From: Flavobacteriales bacterium
GTDB lineage: Bacteria; Bacteroidota; Bacteroidia; Flavobacteriales; Weeksellaceae
Direction of reading: 5' to 3'
Length of the DNA: 25,539 bases
Assembly (NCBI GenBank): GCA_900770875.1
Contig: CAAGLV010000154.1
Location: forward strand, 1-25,539
The notes below the pieces were generated by a model that was given only the letters and a program-made list of their open reading frames with translations, was not told where the DNA came from and did not search any database. This document shows positions 1-8,016 of this stretch, one piece after another (positions within the stretch are counted from its first letter, which is position 1; every line of letters starts with the position of its first letter). The translations under genes and the position numbers were made by a program.

Positions 1-1241
1 CCCATCATTACATTTGGTCCTTTTACTAAAATCTCACCATCTTCAGCTAATTTCACCTCAACACCCAATACTGGAGAACCTACTGTACCAATACGTAAGC
101 CTAATTTATTCGGATTATTTACCGAAATTAAAGGAGAAGTTTCTGTCATTCCATAACCTTCAAAGAAAGGTAAACCTGCTGCTAAAAATACACGAGCAAT
201 TCGTCCTTGTAAAGAAGCACTTCCCGAAATAATACTTTCAAAATGACCTCCTAAAGCATCATAAAACTTATTTAATACCAATTTACGCGCTAATGCCAAT
301 TTCATATTATAAGCCAATGTACGCTTCTTTGCATCAGGCTCATACTCTGCAGCAACTTCAACAGCCCAATCAAATATCTTACGTTTCGTCCCTGTTAACG
401 AACTTCCTGTTTTAATGATTTTTTCATAGACCTTCTCCATTAAACGCGGAACTGAAGTCATAATATGTGGCTTAACCTCATTGATATTATCACCAATTTT
501 TTCTAGTCCTTCTGCAAAATAAGTCGTAATTCCTAAATACAAATAAGTATAAATCACCATTCTTTCGTAAGCATGGCAAGGAGGTAAAAAAGTTAATCCT
601 CGCGCACCTTGTCTTAAAGTGGTTACTTCTGTAGCTGCTAAAAAGTTTGTGACCATGTTATTATGTGATAACATCACTCCCTTTGGATTACCTGTTGTAC
701 CTGAGGTATAAATCAAAGTAGCTAAATCTTCTTTTTTAATCGTTGAAATTATACGATCTATCTCTTCTTCTGCATGAGCTTGTCCAATCTCAAACAATTC
801 ATTCCAATTTCTTGATTCAGGAAACTCATTAATTGCGAATACATATTGCAACGTATAAATCGAATCAATCATTTTACTGATTCGGTTATATAAACTTTTA
901 TTACTTACAATACATAATTGAATTTCGGCATCATTAAAAATAAAATGATATTCAGAATCCGTAATATTTGGATAAATAGCAACAACTACAGCTCCTATTT
1001 GTTGAATTGCAAAATCAATTACATGCCATTCATAACGGCTTTCACAAACTAAACCTACTTTATCACCAGGTTTGATGCCTAGCGCTAATAAACCTTTAGA
1101 AAGCGCTCTAGTCTGCTTAATAAAGTCTTCAGTTTTAGTAAATTTCCATTCACCATCAATTTTAGAAGCAAACATATCGTGATTAGGAAATAGTTCGGCT
1201 TGACGATATGCTAAATCAAATACTCTTGAAGGATTATTCAT
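1..1241 (-). CDS. Long-chain acyl-CoA synthetase, copy 1 (partial, C-terminus outside window)
   Basis: AMP-forming ligase of the FadD/Faa1 (COG1022) type, expected to activate fatty acids to acyl-CoA via an acyl-adenylate. The frame is open from ATG at 1239-1241 to the left window edge, giving 413 codons; about 175 C-terminal residues are missing. Visible signatures are the P-loop-like motif YTSGTTGNPKG, the A5 motif GYGMTETSP and the start of the region before the hinge (ending in VKGPNVMMG). The catalytic C-terminal Lys region lies outside. It is closely related to copy 2 (about four in five residues alike by eye) and shares its first residues MNNP and parts of its leader. No terminator is visible in the 176 bp between copy 2 and this gene, so some read-through from copy 2 is possible. 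The actual substrate chain length cannot be read from sequence. Confidence 0.93.
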   Translation of the reverse strand, partial: MNNPSRVFDLAYRQAELFPNHDMFASKIDGEWKFTKTEDFIKQTRALSKGLLALGIKPGDKVGLVCESRYEWHVIDFAIQQIGAVVVAIYPNITDSEYHFIFNDAEIQLCIVSNKSLYNRISKMIDSIYTLQYVFAINEFPESRNWNELFEIGQAHAEEEIDRIISTIKKEDLATLIYTSGTTGNPKGVMLSHNNMVTNFLAATEVTTLRQGARGLTFLPPCHAYERMVIYTYLYLGITTYFAEGLEKIGDNINEVKPHIMTSVPRLMEKVYEKIIKTGSSLTGTKRKIFDWAVEVAAEYEPDAKKRTLAYNMKLALARKLVLNKFYDALGGHFESIISGSASLQGRIARVFLAAGLPFFEGYGMTETSPLISVNNPNKLGLRIGTVGSPVLGVEVKLAEDGEILVKGPNVMM

Positions 1242-1417
1242 CTCTTTTTATTTATATTTTATCCACAAAACATGCAAATCTCGATATTTTTTTCATAATA
1301 ATAAACTTTTCGGCTTATTTTGTACGCTTAAAATATATAATTAACTTATTATTAAACATTTTAGTAATACGTATTTTTAAGATTATTTATGAACTGAAAT
1401 ACCTAAATTGTTTAGGG

Positions 1418-3193
1418 TTATTTAAAAATGCTTGCAATTTCTTTTTTGTATTTTTCTGTAATTACCTTTCTCTTTTTCTTTAAAGTTGGTGTTAACTCGC
1501 CTCCTTCGATAGTAAATTCGTTTGGTATAATTACACACTTTTTAAGTTGTTCCCAATTGCCAAAGAACTGATTAGCTGTACGAACTTCTTTATTAATTAA
1601 TTTTTGAACTTCGGGTTGTTTTAAAAATTCGTCTTTTGATAATTCTACAATTCCTGGTGCATCTTCTTTGGCCCATTCTTTTATATTAGCATAATTTGGT
1701 ACAATTAAAGCTGATGGAAATTTTTCGCCATCTCCAATTACAATTGCTTGCTCGATATATTTAGATTCTACTAATTTATTTTCGATTGGTGCTGGTACAA
1801 TGTATTTTCCTCCCGAAATTTTAAACATTTCTTTTTTACGATCGATAATCTTTAAAAATTTACCTTCGCCTTCTTCCCATGCGCCAATATCGCCAGTATG
1901 TAGCCAACCATCAATTATTACCTCCGCAGTAGCTACAGGATCTTTGTAATATCCCATCATTACATTTGGACCTTTTACTAAAATTTCGCCATCTTCGGCT
2001 AATTTTACTTGTACTCCACTAATTGGCGTACCAACAGTACCAATTCTAACACCCTCTTTATCAGGATTATTTACAGATATTAATGGCGAAGTTTCTGTCA
2101 TCCCATAACCTTCGTAAAATGGTAATCCAGCAGCCATAAATACTCTTGCGATACGTCCTTGAAGAGATGCACTTCCCGAAACAATATTTTTAAAGTTACC
2201 TCCTAAAGCATCGTAAAACTTATTTAAAACAAGTTTACGCGCAACGGCTAATTTCATGTTATATGCTAAAGAACGTTTGCTAGGATCTGGCTCATATTCT
2301 GCAGCAACTTCTATAGCCCAATCGAAAATTTTACGTTTAGTTCCGGTTAATGTACTACCTGTTTTTATAATTTTCTCGTAAACTTTTTCCATAATACGAG
2401 GAACGGCAGTCATAATATGCGGTTTTACTTCGTTGATGTTATCACCAATTTTTTCTAAACCTTCGGCAAAATATGTAGAAATACCTAAATTTAAATAGCA
2501 ATAAATTACAATACGTTCGTAGGCATGACATGGAGGTAAAAACGTTAATCCACGCGAACCTTGTGGTAAATTTAACAACTCTCGCGAAGCTATTACGTTA
2601 GATAACATATTGTTGTGCGACAACATAACTCCTTTTGGTTTACCCGATGTTCCGGAAGTATAAATTAATGTTAATAAATCCGAAGATTGGATTGTTCCCT
2701 TTAAGTTATCTAAATATTCTTCTGTAATATCTTGTCCTATTTCTGTCAATTCTTTCCAATTACGCGAATCCGGAAATTCGTTAATTGCGAATATATATTG
2801 TAGTGTGTAAATAGAATCTACTAATTTTGTGATGCGTTGGTACAAATTTTTTGTACTAACAATACATAACTTAATTTCTGCATCATTAAAAATAAATTGA
2901 TAATCAGAATCTGTAATATTAGGATAAATTGCAACTACAACTGCACCAATTTGTTGTATTGCAAAATCTATAACATGCCATTCGTAACGACTTTCGCAAA
3001 CCAAACCTACTTTATCACCTGGTTTAACACCAAGTGCCAAAAGACCTTTTGATATTTTTCTTGTTTGCGCAATAAAATCGGCAGGCTTTGTAAACTTCCA
3101 TTCACCATCAATCTTTGTTGCAAACATATTATGATCAGGATACAATGCTGCCTGACGATATGCTAAATCAAATATTCTTGTAGGATTGTTCAT
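1418..3193 (-). CDS. Long-chain acyl-CoA synthetase, copy 2
   Basis: Complete 591-residue AMP-forming acyl-CoA synthetase, the usual length for the bacterial COG1022 type. In order: P-loop YTSGTSGKPKG (about 178-188), A5 motif GYGMTETSP (362-370), LHTGD (431-435), hinge region with DRKKE (451-455) and the C-terminal LTPTLKKKRK, which should carry the adenylation Lys. No signal peptide or membrane segment, so a cytoplasmic enzyme acting on fatty acids at the membrane. The ATG at 3191-3193 starts the same MNNP N-terminus as copy 1, which supports the start. Upstream is a leader of about 150 bp with an inverted repeat (3277-3300). No GC-rich terminator follows, unlike copies 3 and 4. Confidence 0.95.
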   Translation of the reverse strand: MNNPTRIFDLAYRQAALYPDHNMFATKIDGEWKFTKPADFIAQTRKISKGLLALGVKPGDKVGLVCESRYEWHVIDFAIQQIGAVVVAIYPNITDSDYQFIFNDAEIKLCIVSTKNLYQRITKLVDSIYTLQYIFAINEFPDSRNWKELTEIGQDITEEYLDNLKGTIQSSDLLTLIYTSGTSGKPKGVMLSHNNMLSNVIASRELLNLPQGSRGLTFLPPCHAYERIVIYCYLNLGISTYFAEGLEKIGDNINEVKPHIMTAVPRIMEKVYEKIIKTGSTLTGTKRKIFDWAIEVAAEYEPDPSKRSLAYNMKLAVARKLVLNKFYDALGGNFKNIVSGSASLQGRIARVFMAAGLPFYEGYGMTETSPLISVNNPDKEGVRIGTVGTPISGVQVKLAEDGEILVKGPNVMMGYYKDPVATAEVIIDGWLHTGDIGAWEEGEGKFLKIIDRKKEMFKISGGKYIVPAPIENKLVESKYIEQAIVIGDGEKFPSALIVPNYANIKEWAKEDAPGIVELSKDEFLKQPEVQKLINKEVRTANQFFGNWEQLKKCVIIPNEFTIEGGELTPTLKKKRKVITEKYKKEIASIFK

Positions 3194-3228
3194 ATTCGTT
3201 TATTTATATTTTTTTCCAAAAAAGAATG

Positions 3229-3236
3229 CAAATTTC
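3229..3236 (-). promoter_or_regulatory. Candidate -7 element of acyl-CoA synthetase copy 2
   Basis: On the minus strand this reads GAAATTTG, seven of eight positions of the Bacteroidota consensus TAnnTTTG allowing one change at the first base, 35 nt before the ATG. The equivalent place before copy 1 (1275-1282) reads GAGATTTG followed by the same GCAT, 33 nt before its ATG. No convincing TTG at -33 is seen, so this is a weak call resting on the similarity between the two leaders. Confidence 0.35.
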
Positions 3237-3276
3237 GACATTTTTTTAAGAAAAAGCACTTTTTAACGCATTTTTT

Positions 3277-3300
3277 ATTGATAGACATATTTCTATCAAT
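3277..3300. promoter_or_regulatory. 8-8-8 inverted repeat upstream of acyl-CoA synthetase copy 2
   Basis: Perfect inverted repeat ATTGATAG / CTATCAAT with an 8-nt spacer, about 40 bp upstream of the candidate -7 element of copy 2 and downstream of the terminator of copy 3. It has no GC core or T run of the terminator type, so a dimeric-regulator site is the more likely reading. The regulator is unknown; fatty-acid genes are often controlled by TetR- or GntR-type proteins, but none is encoded here. Confidence 0.4.
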
Positions 3301-3346
3301 TATAATATACTATATTCTGTTAAGACAAAATCTGAACCAAAAATAA

Positions 3347-3379
3347 AAAAGTGACTTAGTTTTTCACTAAATCACTTTT
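3347..3379 (-). terminator. Intrinsic terminator of acyl-CoA synthetase copy 3
   Basis: Arms 3347-3360 and 3366-3379 pair over 14 bp with one G-T type mismatch around a 5-nt loop. Read on the minus strand the stem is followed by a T-rich run. It starts 21 bp after the stop codon of the gene at 3401. Confidence 0.85.
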
Positions 3380-3400
3380 ATATAAAAGCTATAACAATTG

Positions 3401-5173
3401 TTATTTATACATTTCTAAAATACTGGCTTCGTAATTCTTATAAATAATTTTACGTTTTAATTTTAAAGTTGGTGTTAACTCGCCACCTTCTATCGTAAAC
3501 TCGTTAGGAATTACAATAAATGATTTAATCATCTCCCAATTTCCAAAATTTTGATTAATTTGATTAATTTCTTTCGATAGTTTTGTTTTAACAACTTCTG
3601 ATTTTAAAAAATCTTCTTTCTTATCTTTTACAATTTCTGGTGCATTAATTTTTGCCCAATCCAATAAATTTTGGTAAGATGGAACAACCAAAGCACCAGG
3701 AAATTTTTGATTTTCGCCAACAACCATAAATTGTTCGATAAAATCAGACTCAACCATTTTAGATTCGATCTGTGCTGGCACAATATATTTACCTCCCGAA
3801 GTTTTAAACATTTCTTTTTTACGATCTACAATTTTAAGAAATTTATGATCGATAATTTCGCCAATATCTCCAGTTAAAAGCCAACCATCTTTAATTACTT
3901 CATCTGTTGCCTGTGGATTTTTATAATAACCCTTCATCACATTTGGTCCTTTTACCATAATTTCTCCATCTTCGGCTAATTTAAATTCGACACCAGGAAT
4001 TGCTGGTCCAACCGAACCAATTAAAACTCCATCTTGGTACGAATTTACCGAAATTAATGGCGAAGCTTCTGTTAAACCATAGCCTTCGTAAACATTTACT
4101 TTTGCAGCAAAGTACAAACGCATTAATCGTTGATTTAATGGTGCACTTCCCGAACATACAGCTCCTAAATTACCTCCTAAACCTTCTTTCCATTTAGATA
4201 AAACTAACTTATGAGCTATGGAATATTTTAAATTATAAAGAGCGTTTCTATTTTCGGGATTTGGATCGTATTGTTCTCCAATTTCAACAGCCCAAAAGAA
4301 CAATTTTCTTTTAAAACCTGTTAATTCATTTCCTTTGGCCATAATACGTTCGTAAACTTTTTCTAAAAGTCGTGGAACTGCCGAAATCATATCGGGTTGA
4401 ACTTCTTTTATGTTTTCGCCAATGGCGTCCATCGACTCGGCATAATACACTTGCATACCTTTATACATATACAAATATTGTATCATACGTTCGTATGCAT
4501 GACACGATGGTAAAAACGTTAAAGATTTATCGTAAGCTTTTGTAGGTGTTGGCCGATCGGCTGCTATTGCATTTGATAAAATATTTTTATGCGTTAACAT
4601 TACACCTTTAGGCGTACCAGTTGTACCCGAAGTATAAATTAAAGTAGCTAAATCGTCTTCTGTTACTTGGTTTTTACGTGTTTCTACTTCATTTTGATCG
4701 ATACCATCACCTGCTCTTGCAACCAAAGACCAATGCAAATATTCATCATGATTATTTATCATTAATAAATGTGCCAAAGATGGAATATTGATTTTTAAAG
4801 CATTTACACGTTCGTACAACGATTGCGTACTTACAAAGCAAAGTTTAATTTCGGCATCGGCAAATATATATTGATAATCGGCATCCGAAATATTTGGATA
4901 AATAGCAACAACAACTCCACCAACTTGTTGAATTGCAAGATCGATTACATTCCACTCTAATCGATTCTCTGAGATTAATCCAACCTTTTCTCCAGGTTTA
5001 ATTCCATATGCAATTAATCCTCTCGAAACTTCGTTTACTAAATCTAAAAATTGTTGGGTTGTAATTTTTTTCCAAGCTCCATTAATTTTCGTATTTAGCA
5101 TATTTAAATTTGGAAATAATTCCAATTGTCGATAAGGTAAATCGAATAATCGCTTGGGTTGTACTGCATTCAT
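3401..5173 (-). CDS. Long-chain acyl-CoA synthetase, copy 3
   Basis: AMP-forming acyl-CoA synthetase of 590 residues when started at the ATG at 5171-5173 (MNAVQPKRLFDLPYR), which lines up with the N-termini of the other copies. The frame stays open to an ATG at 5233, but the extra 20 residues have no counterpart in the paralogues, and a promoter-like GATATTTG (minus strand, 5199-5206) lies inside that extension, so the shorter start is preferred. Motifs: P-loop YTSGTTGTPKG, A5 GYGLTEASP, LLTGD (Leu where the other copies have His), DRKKE and C-terminal LTPTLKLKRK. It is clearly more distant from copies 1 and 2, and nearer to copy 4 in the A5 motif and tail. It has its own terminator, so it is probably a separate transcript. 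Confidence 0.93.
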   Translation of the reverse strand: MNAVQPKRLFDLPYRQLELFPNLNMLNTKINGAWKKITTQQFLDLVNEVSRGLIAYGIKPGEKVGLISENRLEWNVIDLAIQQVGGVVVAIYPNISDADYQYIFADAEIKLCFVSTQSLYERVNALKINIPSLAHLLMINNHDEYLHWSLVARAGDGIDQNEVETRKNQVTEDDLATLIYTSGTTGTPKGVMLTHKNILSNAIAADRPTPTKAYDKSLTFLPSCHAYERMIQYLYMYKGMQVYYAESMDAIGENIKEVQPDMISAVPRLLEKVYERIMAKGNELTGFKRKLFFWAVEIGEQYDPNPENRNALYNLKYSIAHKLVLSKWKEGLGGNLGAVCSGSAPLNQRLMRLYFAAKVNVYEGYGLTEASPLISVNSYQDGVLIGSVGPAIPGVEFKLAEDGEIMVKGPNVMKGYYKNPQATDEVIKDGWLLTGDIGEIIDHKFLKIVDRKKEMFKTSGGKYIVPAQIESKMVESDFIEQFMVVGENQKFPGALVVPSYQNLLDWAKINAPEIVKDKKEDFLKSEVVKTKLSKEINQINQNFGNWEMIKSFIVIPNEFTIEGGELTPTLKLKRKIIYKNYEASILEMYK

Positions 5174-5311
5174 TTTCTCATAGTTTTTTTGTGTAAAACA
5201 AATATCAACTAAAATTTTAAAATTCCTATGCAAGAATAATAAATTTCAAAAAAATATTGTCTTTTTATTGTAAAAACACAAATAGCTGGCAAAAATACAT
5301 TGAATTTATGA

Positions 5312-5351
5312 TAAATCATTAAATAAATAACCTAAGGATTTATTTGATTTA
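5312..5351. repeat. AT-rich stem-loop between synthetase copies 3 and 4
   Basis: Two nested inverted repeats, TAAATCA/TGATTTA (5312-5318, 5345-5351) and AATAAAT/ATTTATT (5322-5328, 5338-5344), can form one 14-bp stem with a 3-nt bulge around the loop AACCTAAGG. It lies just beyond the terminator of copy 4 and upstream of copy 3. It could be a back-up hairpin or a regulator site, or simply an AT-rich coincidence. Confidence 0.35.
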
Positions 5352-5360
5352 GACGCATAA

Positions 5361-5387
5361 AAAAACCTTCGCTTTACGAAGGTTTTT
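5361..5387 (-). terminator. Intrinsic terminator of acyl-CoA synthetase copy 4
   Basis: Perfect 11-bp stem AAAAACCTTCG / CGAAGGTTTTT around a 5-nt loop, directly after the stop codon at 5390. On the minus strand it ends in a T run. Confidence 0.9.
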
Positions 5388-5389
5388 AT

Positions 5390-7150
5390 TTACTTATATA
5401 TGTTATCGATTATTGTTTGAAATTTAGCTAAAATTAACTTTCGTTTTAATTTTAAAGTTGGAGTTAATTCGCCCGTTTCTATCGAAAATTCTTCTGGCAA
5501 AATGGCAAATCGTTTTACTTTTTCCCAATTTCCAAAAAACTGATTCGACCAATCAACTTCATCTTGAATCTTTTGACGAATTAATTGATGATTTAAAAAA
5601 TCTAACTTTGATAAACCGTTTAACTCCTTTACATCTTTAGCCCAATCTAAAAGATTTATATAATTTGGAATAATTAACGCTGATGGATAATTTTTACCTT
5701 CTCCAACAACCATTGCTTGTTCGATAAATTTGGATTCTACCATCTTTTTTTCGAGCTGTTGTGGTACAATGTATTTACCGCCAGAAGTTTTAAACATCTC
5801 TTTTTTACGATCGATTATTTTTAAAAATTTATCTTCAAAAACACCAATATCGCCTGTATGTAACCATCCATCTTTTAAAACTTCGGTTGTTTCTGCTGGA
5901 TTATTGTAGTAACCTTGCATTACATTATCGCCTTTTACTAAAACTTCGCCATCTTCGGCTAATTTTACGTCGATATTAATTAAAGGCACACCAACAGTCC
6001 CTATTTTAACACCTCGTTTATAACAATTTACCGAGACACACGGCCCTGCTTCTGTTAAGCCATACCCTTCCCAAATCGGAATTCCGGCAGCAAGATAAAT
6101 TCTCAATAATCGTTCTTGTAAAGTTGCACTTCCGGAAGCAATTCCTTTTAAATTACCACCTAAAGCTTCTTTCCATTTCGAAAAGATTAATTTTTGAGCA
6201 ATCGATAATTGCAATTTATACCAAGCCGATTGTTTACTTGAATCTACATCGTATTGTTCGGCTAAGGCAATAGCCCAAAAGAACAATTTGCGTTTTACAC
6301 CTGTTAATTGCTCGCCAGCAGCCATAATTTTATCAAAAACTTTTTCTAAAACTCTTGGCACAGCCGAAAATATATGAGGTTTAACTTCTTTAATATTTTC
6401 GCCAATTTTATCCATCGATTCGGCATAAAAAATGGTAACTCCCATATAAATATAAACATACTGAAAACATCTTTCGTATGCATGGCAAGCAGGTAAAAAC
6501 GTTAATGCTTTATCGTAAGCTTGTACCGGGAAAGAATACTCGGAACTATAAACATCTGCTAAAAGATTTTTATGCGAAAGCATTACTCCTTTTGGTTTAC
6601 CTGTTGTGCCAGAAGTATAAATTAAAGTTGCTAAATCGTCGGTTTGTACTTGGTCTTTTAATGTTTGAATAATTTCGTCGGATACATCAATACCTTCGCC
6701 AATCATCTGAAACCAATGTGGAATATTTGGATACGAATTAAATGTATAAACGCGCTGTATTGTTGGAATTTTATCTTTTATTCCTAATAAACGCTGAAAA
6801 AGTAAATCGTTACTCACTACACATAATTTAATTTCGGCATCGTTAAAAATAAATTCGTAATCTTCGTCGGAAATATTAGGATAAACAGCAACAACAATCG
6901 CTCCTATTTGTTGTATTGCAAAATCTAATAAATTCCATTCTAAACGATTTTCGCTTATCATAGCAACTTTATCGTTTGGACGAACACCTAAGGCATATAA
7001 TCCCTTCGAAATATTATTTACACGATTAATAAAATCTTGTGTTTTTATACCTTCCCATTTATTGTTTGATTTAGAAGAAAAAATATCAATTTCGTTGTAT
7101 TGTTGTAACTGAAATTGAAGTAAATCAAAAACTCTTGTAGGTAAATTCAT
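5390..7150 (-). CDS. Long-chain acyl-CoA synthetase, copy 4
   Basis: Complete 586-residue AMP-forming acyl-CoA synthetase starting at the ATG at 7148-7150 (MNLPTRVFDLLQF). It carries the P-loop YTSGTTGKPKG, A5 motif GYGLTEAGP, LHTGD, DRKKE and the C-terminal LTPTLKLKRK. It is the first gene of the array in transcription direction and is closed by a strong terminator right after its stop. The A5 motif ends AGP rather than TSP as in copies 1 and 2, and the following residues (CVSVNCYKRG) differ too, near the presumed acyl pocket. That fits, but does not prove, a different substrate preference. Confidence 0.95.
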   Translation of the reverse strand: MNLPTRVFDLLQFQLQQYNEIDIFSSKSNNKWEGIKTQDFINRVNNISKGLYALGVRPNDKVAMISENRLEWNLLDFAIQQIGAIVVAVYPNISDEDYEFIFNDAEIKLCVVSNDLLFQRLLGIKDKIPTIQRVYTFNSYPNIPHWFQMIGEGIDVSDEIIQTLKDQVQTDDLATLIYTSGTTGKPKGVMLSHKNLLADVYSSEYSFPVQAYDKALTFLPACHAYERCFQYVYIYMGVTIFYAESMDKIGENIKEVKPHIFSAVPRVLEKVFDKIMAAGEQLTGVKRKLFFWAIALAEQYDVDSSKQSAWYKLQLSIAQKLIFSKWKEALGGNLKGIASGSATLQERLLRIYLAAGIPIWEGYGLTEAGPCVSVNCYKRGVKIGTVGVPLINIDVKLAEDGEVLVKGDNVMQGYYNNPAETTEVLKDGWLHTGDIGVFEDKFLKIIDRKKEMFKTSGGKYIVPQQLEKKMVESKFIEQAMVVGEGKNYPSALIIPNYINLLDWAKDVKELNGLSKLDFLNHQLIRQKIQDEVDWSNQFFGNWEKVKRFAILPEEFSIETGELTPTLKLKRKLILAKFQTIIDNIYK

Positions 7151-7258
7151 TTTATGGTTTTTCTAATAAAATCAAATTTCGGGAAATTATTGGTTTTAAA
7201 AAAGACATTTATATCTTATTTAAACTTTTAAAGTTATTTTGATTGGAGAAAAATAGAG

Positions 7259-7918
7259 TTAAATGATCGATTCGCCATTTTCGTTTGTGGTTAAAGCTTC
7301 GGTCATATAATCGAAAAATGGTAATAAAACTTGATAAGCTTCTGCTACTTTTAATGGAAAATCGGCTTTTAAAATTGCATCATCTTTAAATTTCTTAAGC
7401 AATAAAAATTGCTTTTTTCTTAATAAGGCAATTTGCGGATGATCTTTTGCAAAACCTTTTGGTGCTGTTTTAAGCTCATCTCCTATTAATTCTCCAAAAT
7501 TTTGTATTAATTTCTTCTCTTTTAAAATGATTTCGAGCTCATTTGATTGCGCTATAGCTTGTCGTATGCGTAATAAGTCGTCTTTATCGGGTGCCCAAAA
7601 ACCTGCACCAATAAAACAATTTCCATTCTCGAAATGGATATAGAATCCACCTCTATTAGTTGGTTGCATACGTCCTGTATAGGCCGAAAAATGTGTTTTA
7701 TAAGGAGTTTTATCTTGCGAAAATCGAATATCTCGATAAATGCGATACTTTTTTAGAGGTTGTAAAGGTTCGATTAAAGAAATTTCGTTGTAAACATCAT
7801 CAAAAATTAAGTCTGCTTCTTTTTTAGCTAATTCGTAATCCGATTTATGATCAGCAAACCATTCGCGATTATTATTTTTCTTTAGTTCGTTTAAAAACTG
7901 AAATAATAAAGCTTTCAT
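7259..7918 (-). CDS. DUF2461 family protein (TIGR02453-like)
   Basis: A 219-residue soluble protein recognised as DUF2461 by its N-terminal pattern FLxxLxxNNxxxWF followed by KKYRIYRDIRFSQDKTPYKTHFSAY and the region RGGFYIHFENGNCFIGAGFW. The family is widespread in Bacteroidota and other bacteria and has no established biochemical function. No signal peptide or membrane helix is visible. It sits 108 bp from synthetase copy 4 on the same strand with only an AT-rich hairpin between (about 7223-7235), and could share transcription with it. The start ATG at 7916-7918 gives the typical N-terminus. Confidence 0.85.
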   Translation of the reverse strand: MKALLFQFLNELKKNNNREWFADHKSDYELAKKEADLIFDDVYNEISLIEPLQPLKKYRIYRDIRFSQDKTPYKTHFSAYTGRMQPTNRGGFYIHFENGNCFIGAGFWAPDKDDLLRIRQAIAQSNELEIILKEKKLIQNFGELIGDELKTAPKGFAKDHPQIALLRKKQFLLLKKFKDDAILKADFPLKVAEAYQVLLPFFDYMTEALTTNENGESII

Positions 7919-7972
7919 ATCAATAAAAATTTAATGCTATTAAAGATATTGATTTATTTTTTGATCTGAATA

Positions 7973-8002
7973 AAAAAGATCTGGTTTAACCCAGATCTTT
8001 TT
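7973..8002 (-). terminator. Intrinsic terminator of the beta-propeller gene
   Basis: Stem AAAAAGATCTGG / CCAGATCTTTTT around the 6-nt loop TTTAAC, 14 bp after the stop of the gene at 8017. The minus-strand reading ends in a T run. Confidence 0.88.
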
Positions 8003-8016
8003 ATCTTTTTTATACT

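Noticed and set aside
1208..1483. Plus-strand open frame of 91 codons across the gap between synthetase copies 1 and 2
   Set aside because: It overlaps the 5' end of copy 1 and the 3' end of copy 2, is made of AT-rich low-complexity codons (Phe, Ile, Leu, Asn), and has no recognisable domain.
5174..5233. N-terminal extension of 20 residues on acyl-CoA synthetase copy 3
   Set aside because: The paralogues start at the equivalent of 5173, and a promoter-like element lies within the extension.
1..7150. Nonribosomal peptide synthetase or polyketide-type cluster because of repeated adenylation domains
   Set aside because: Each is a stand-alone acyl-CoA synthetase of about 590 residues with no carrier, condensation or ketosynthase domain nearby.
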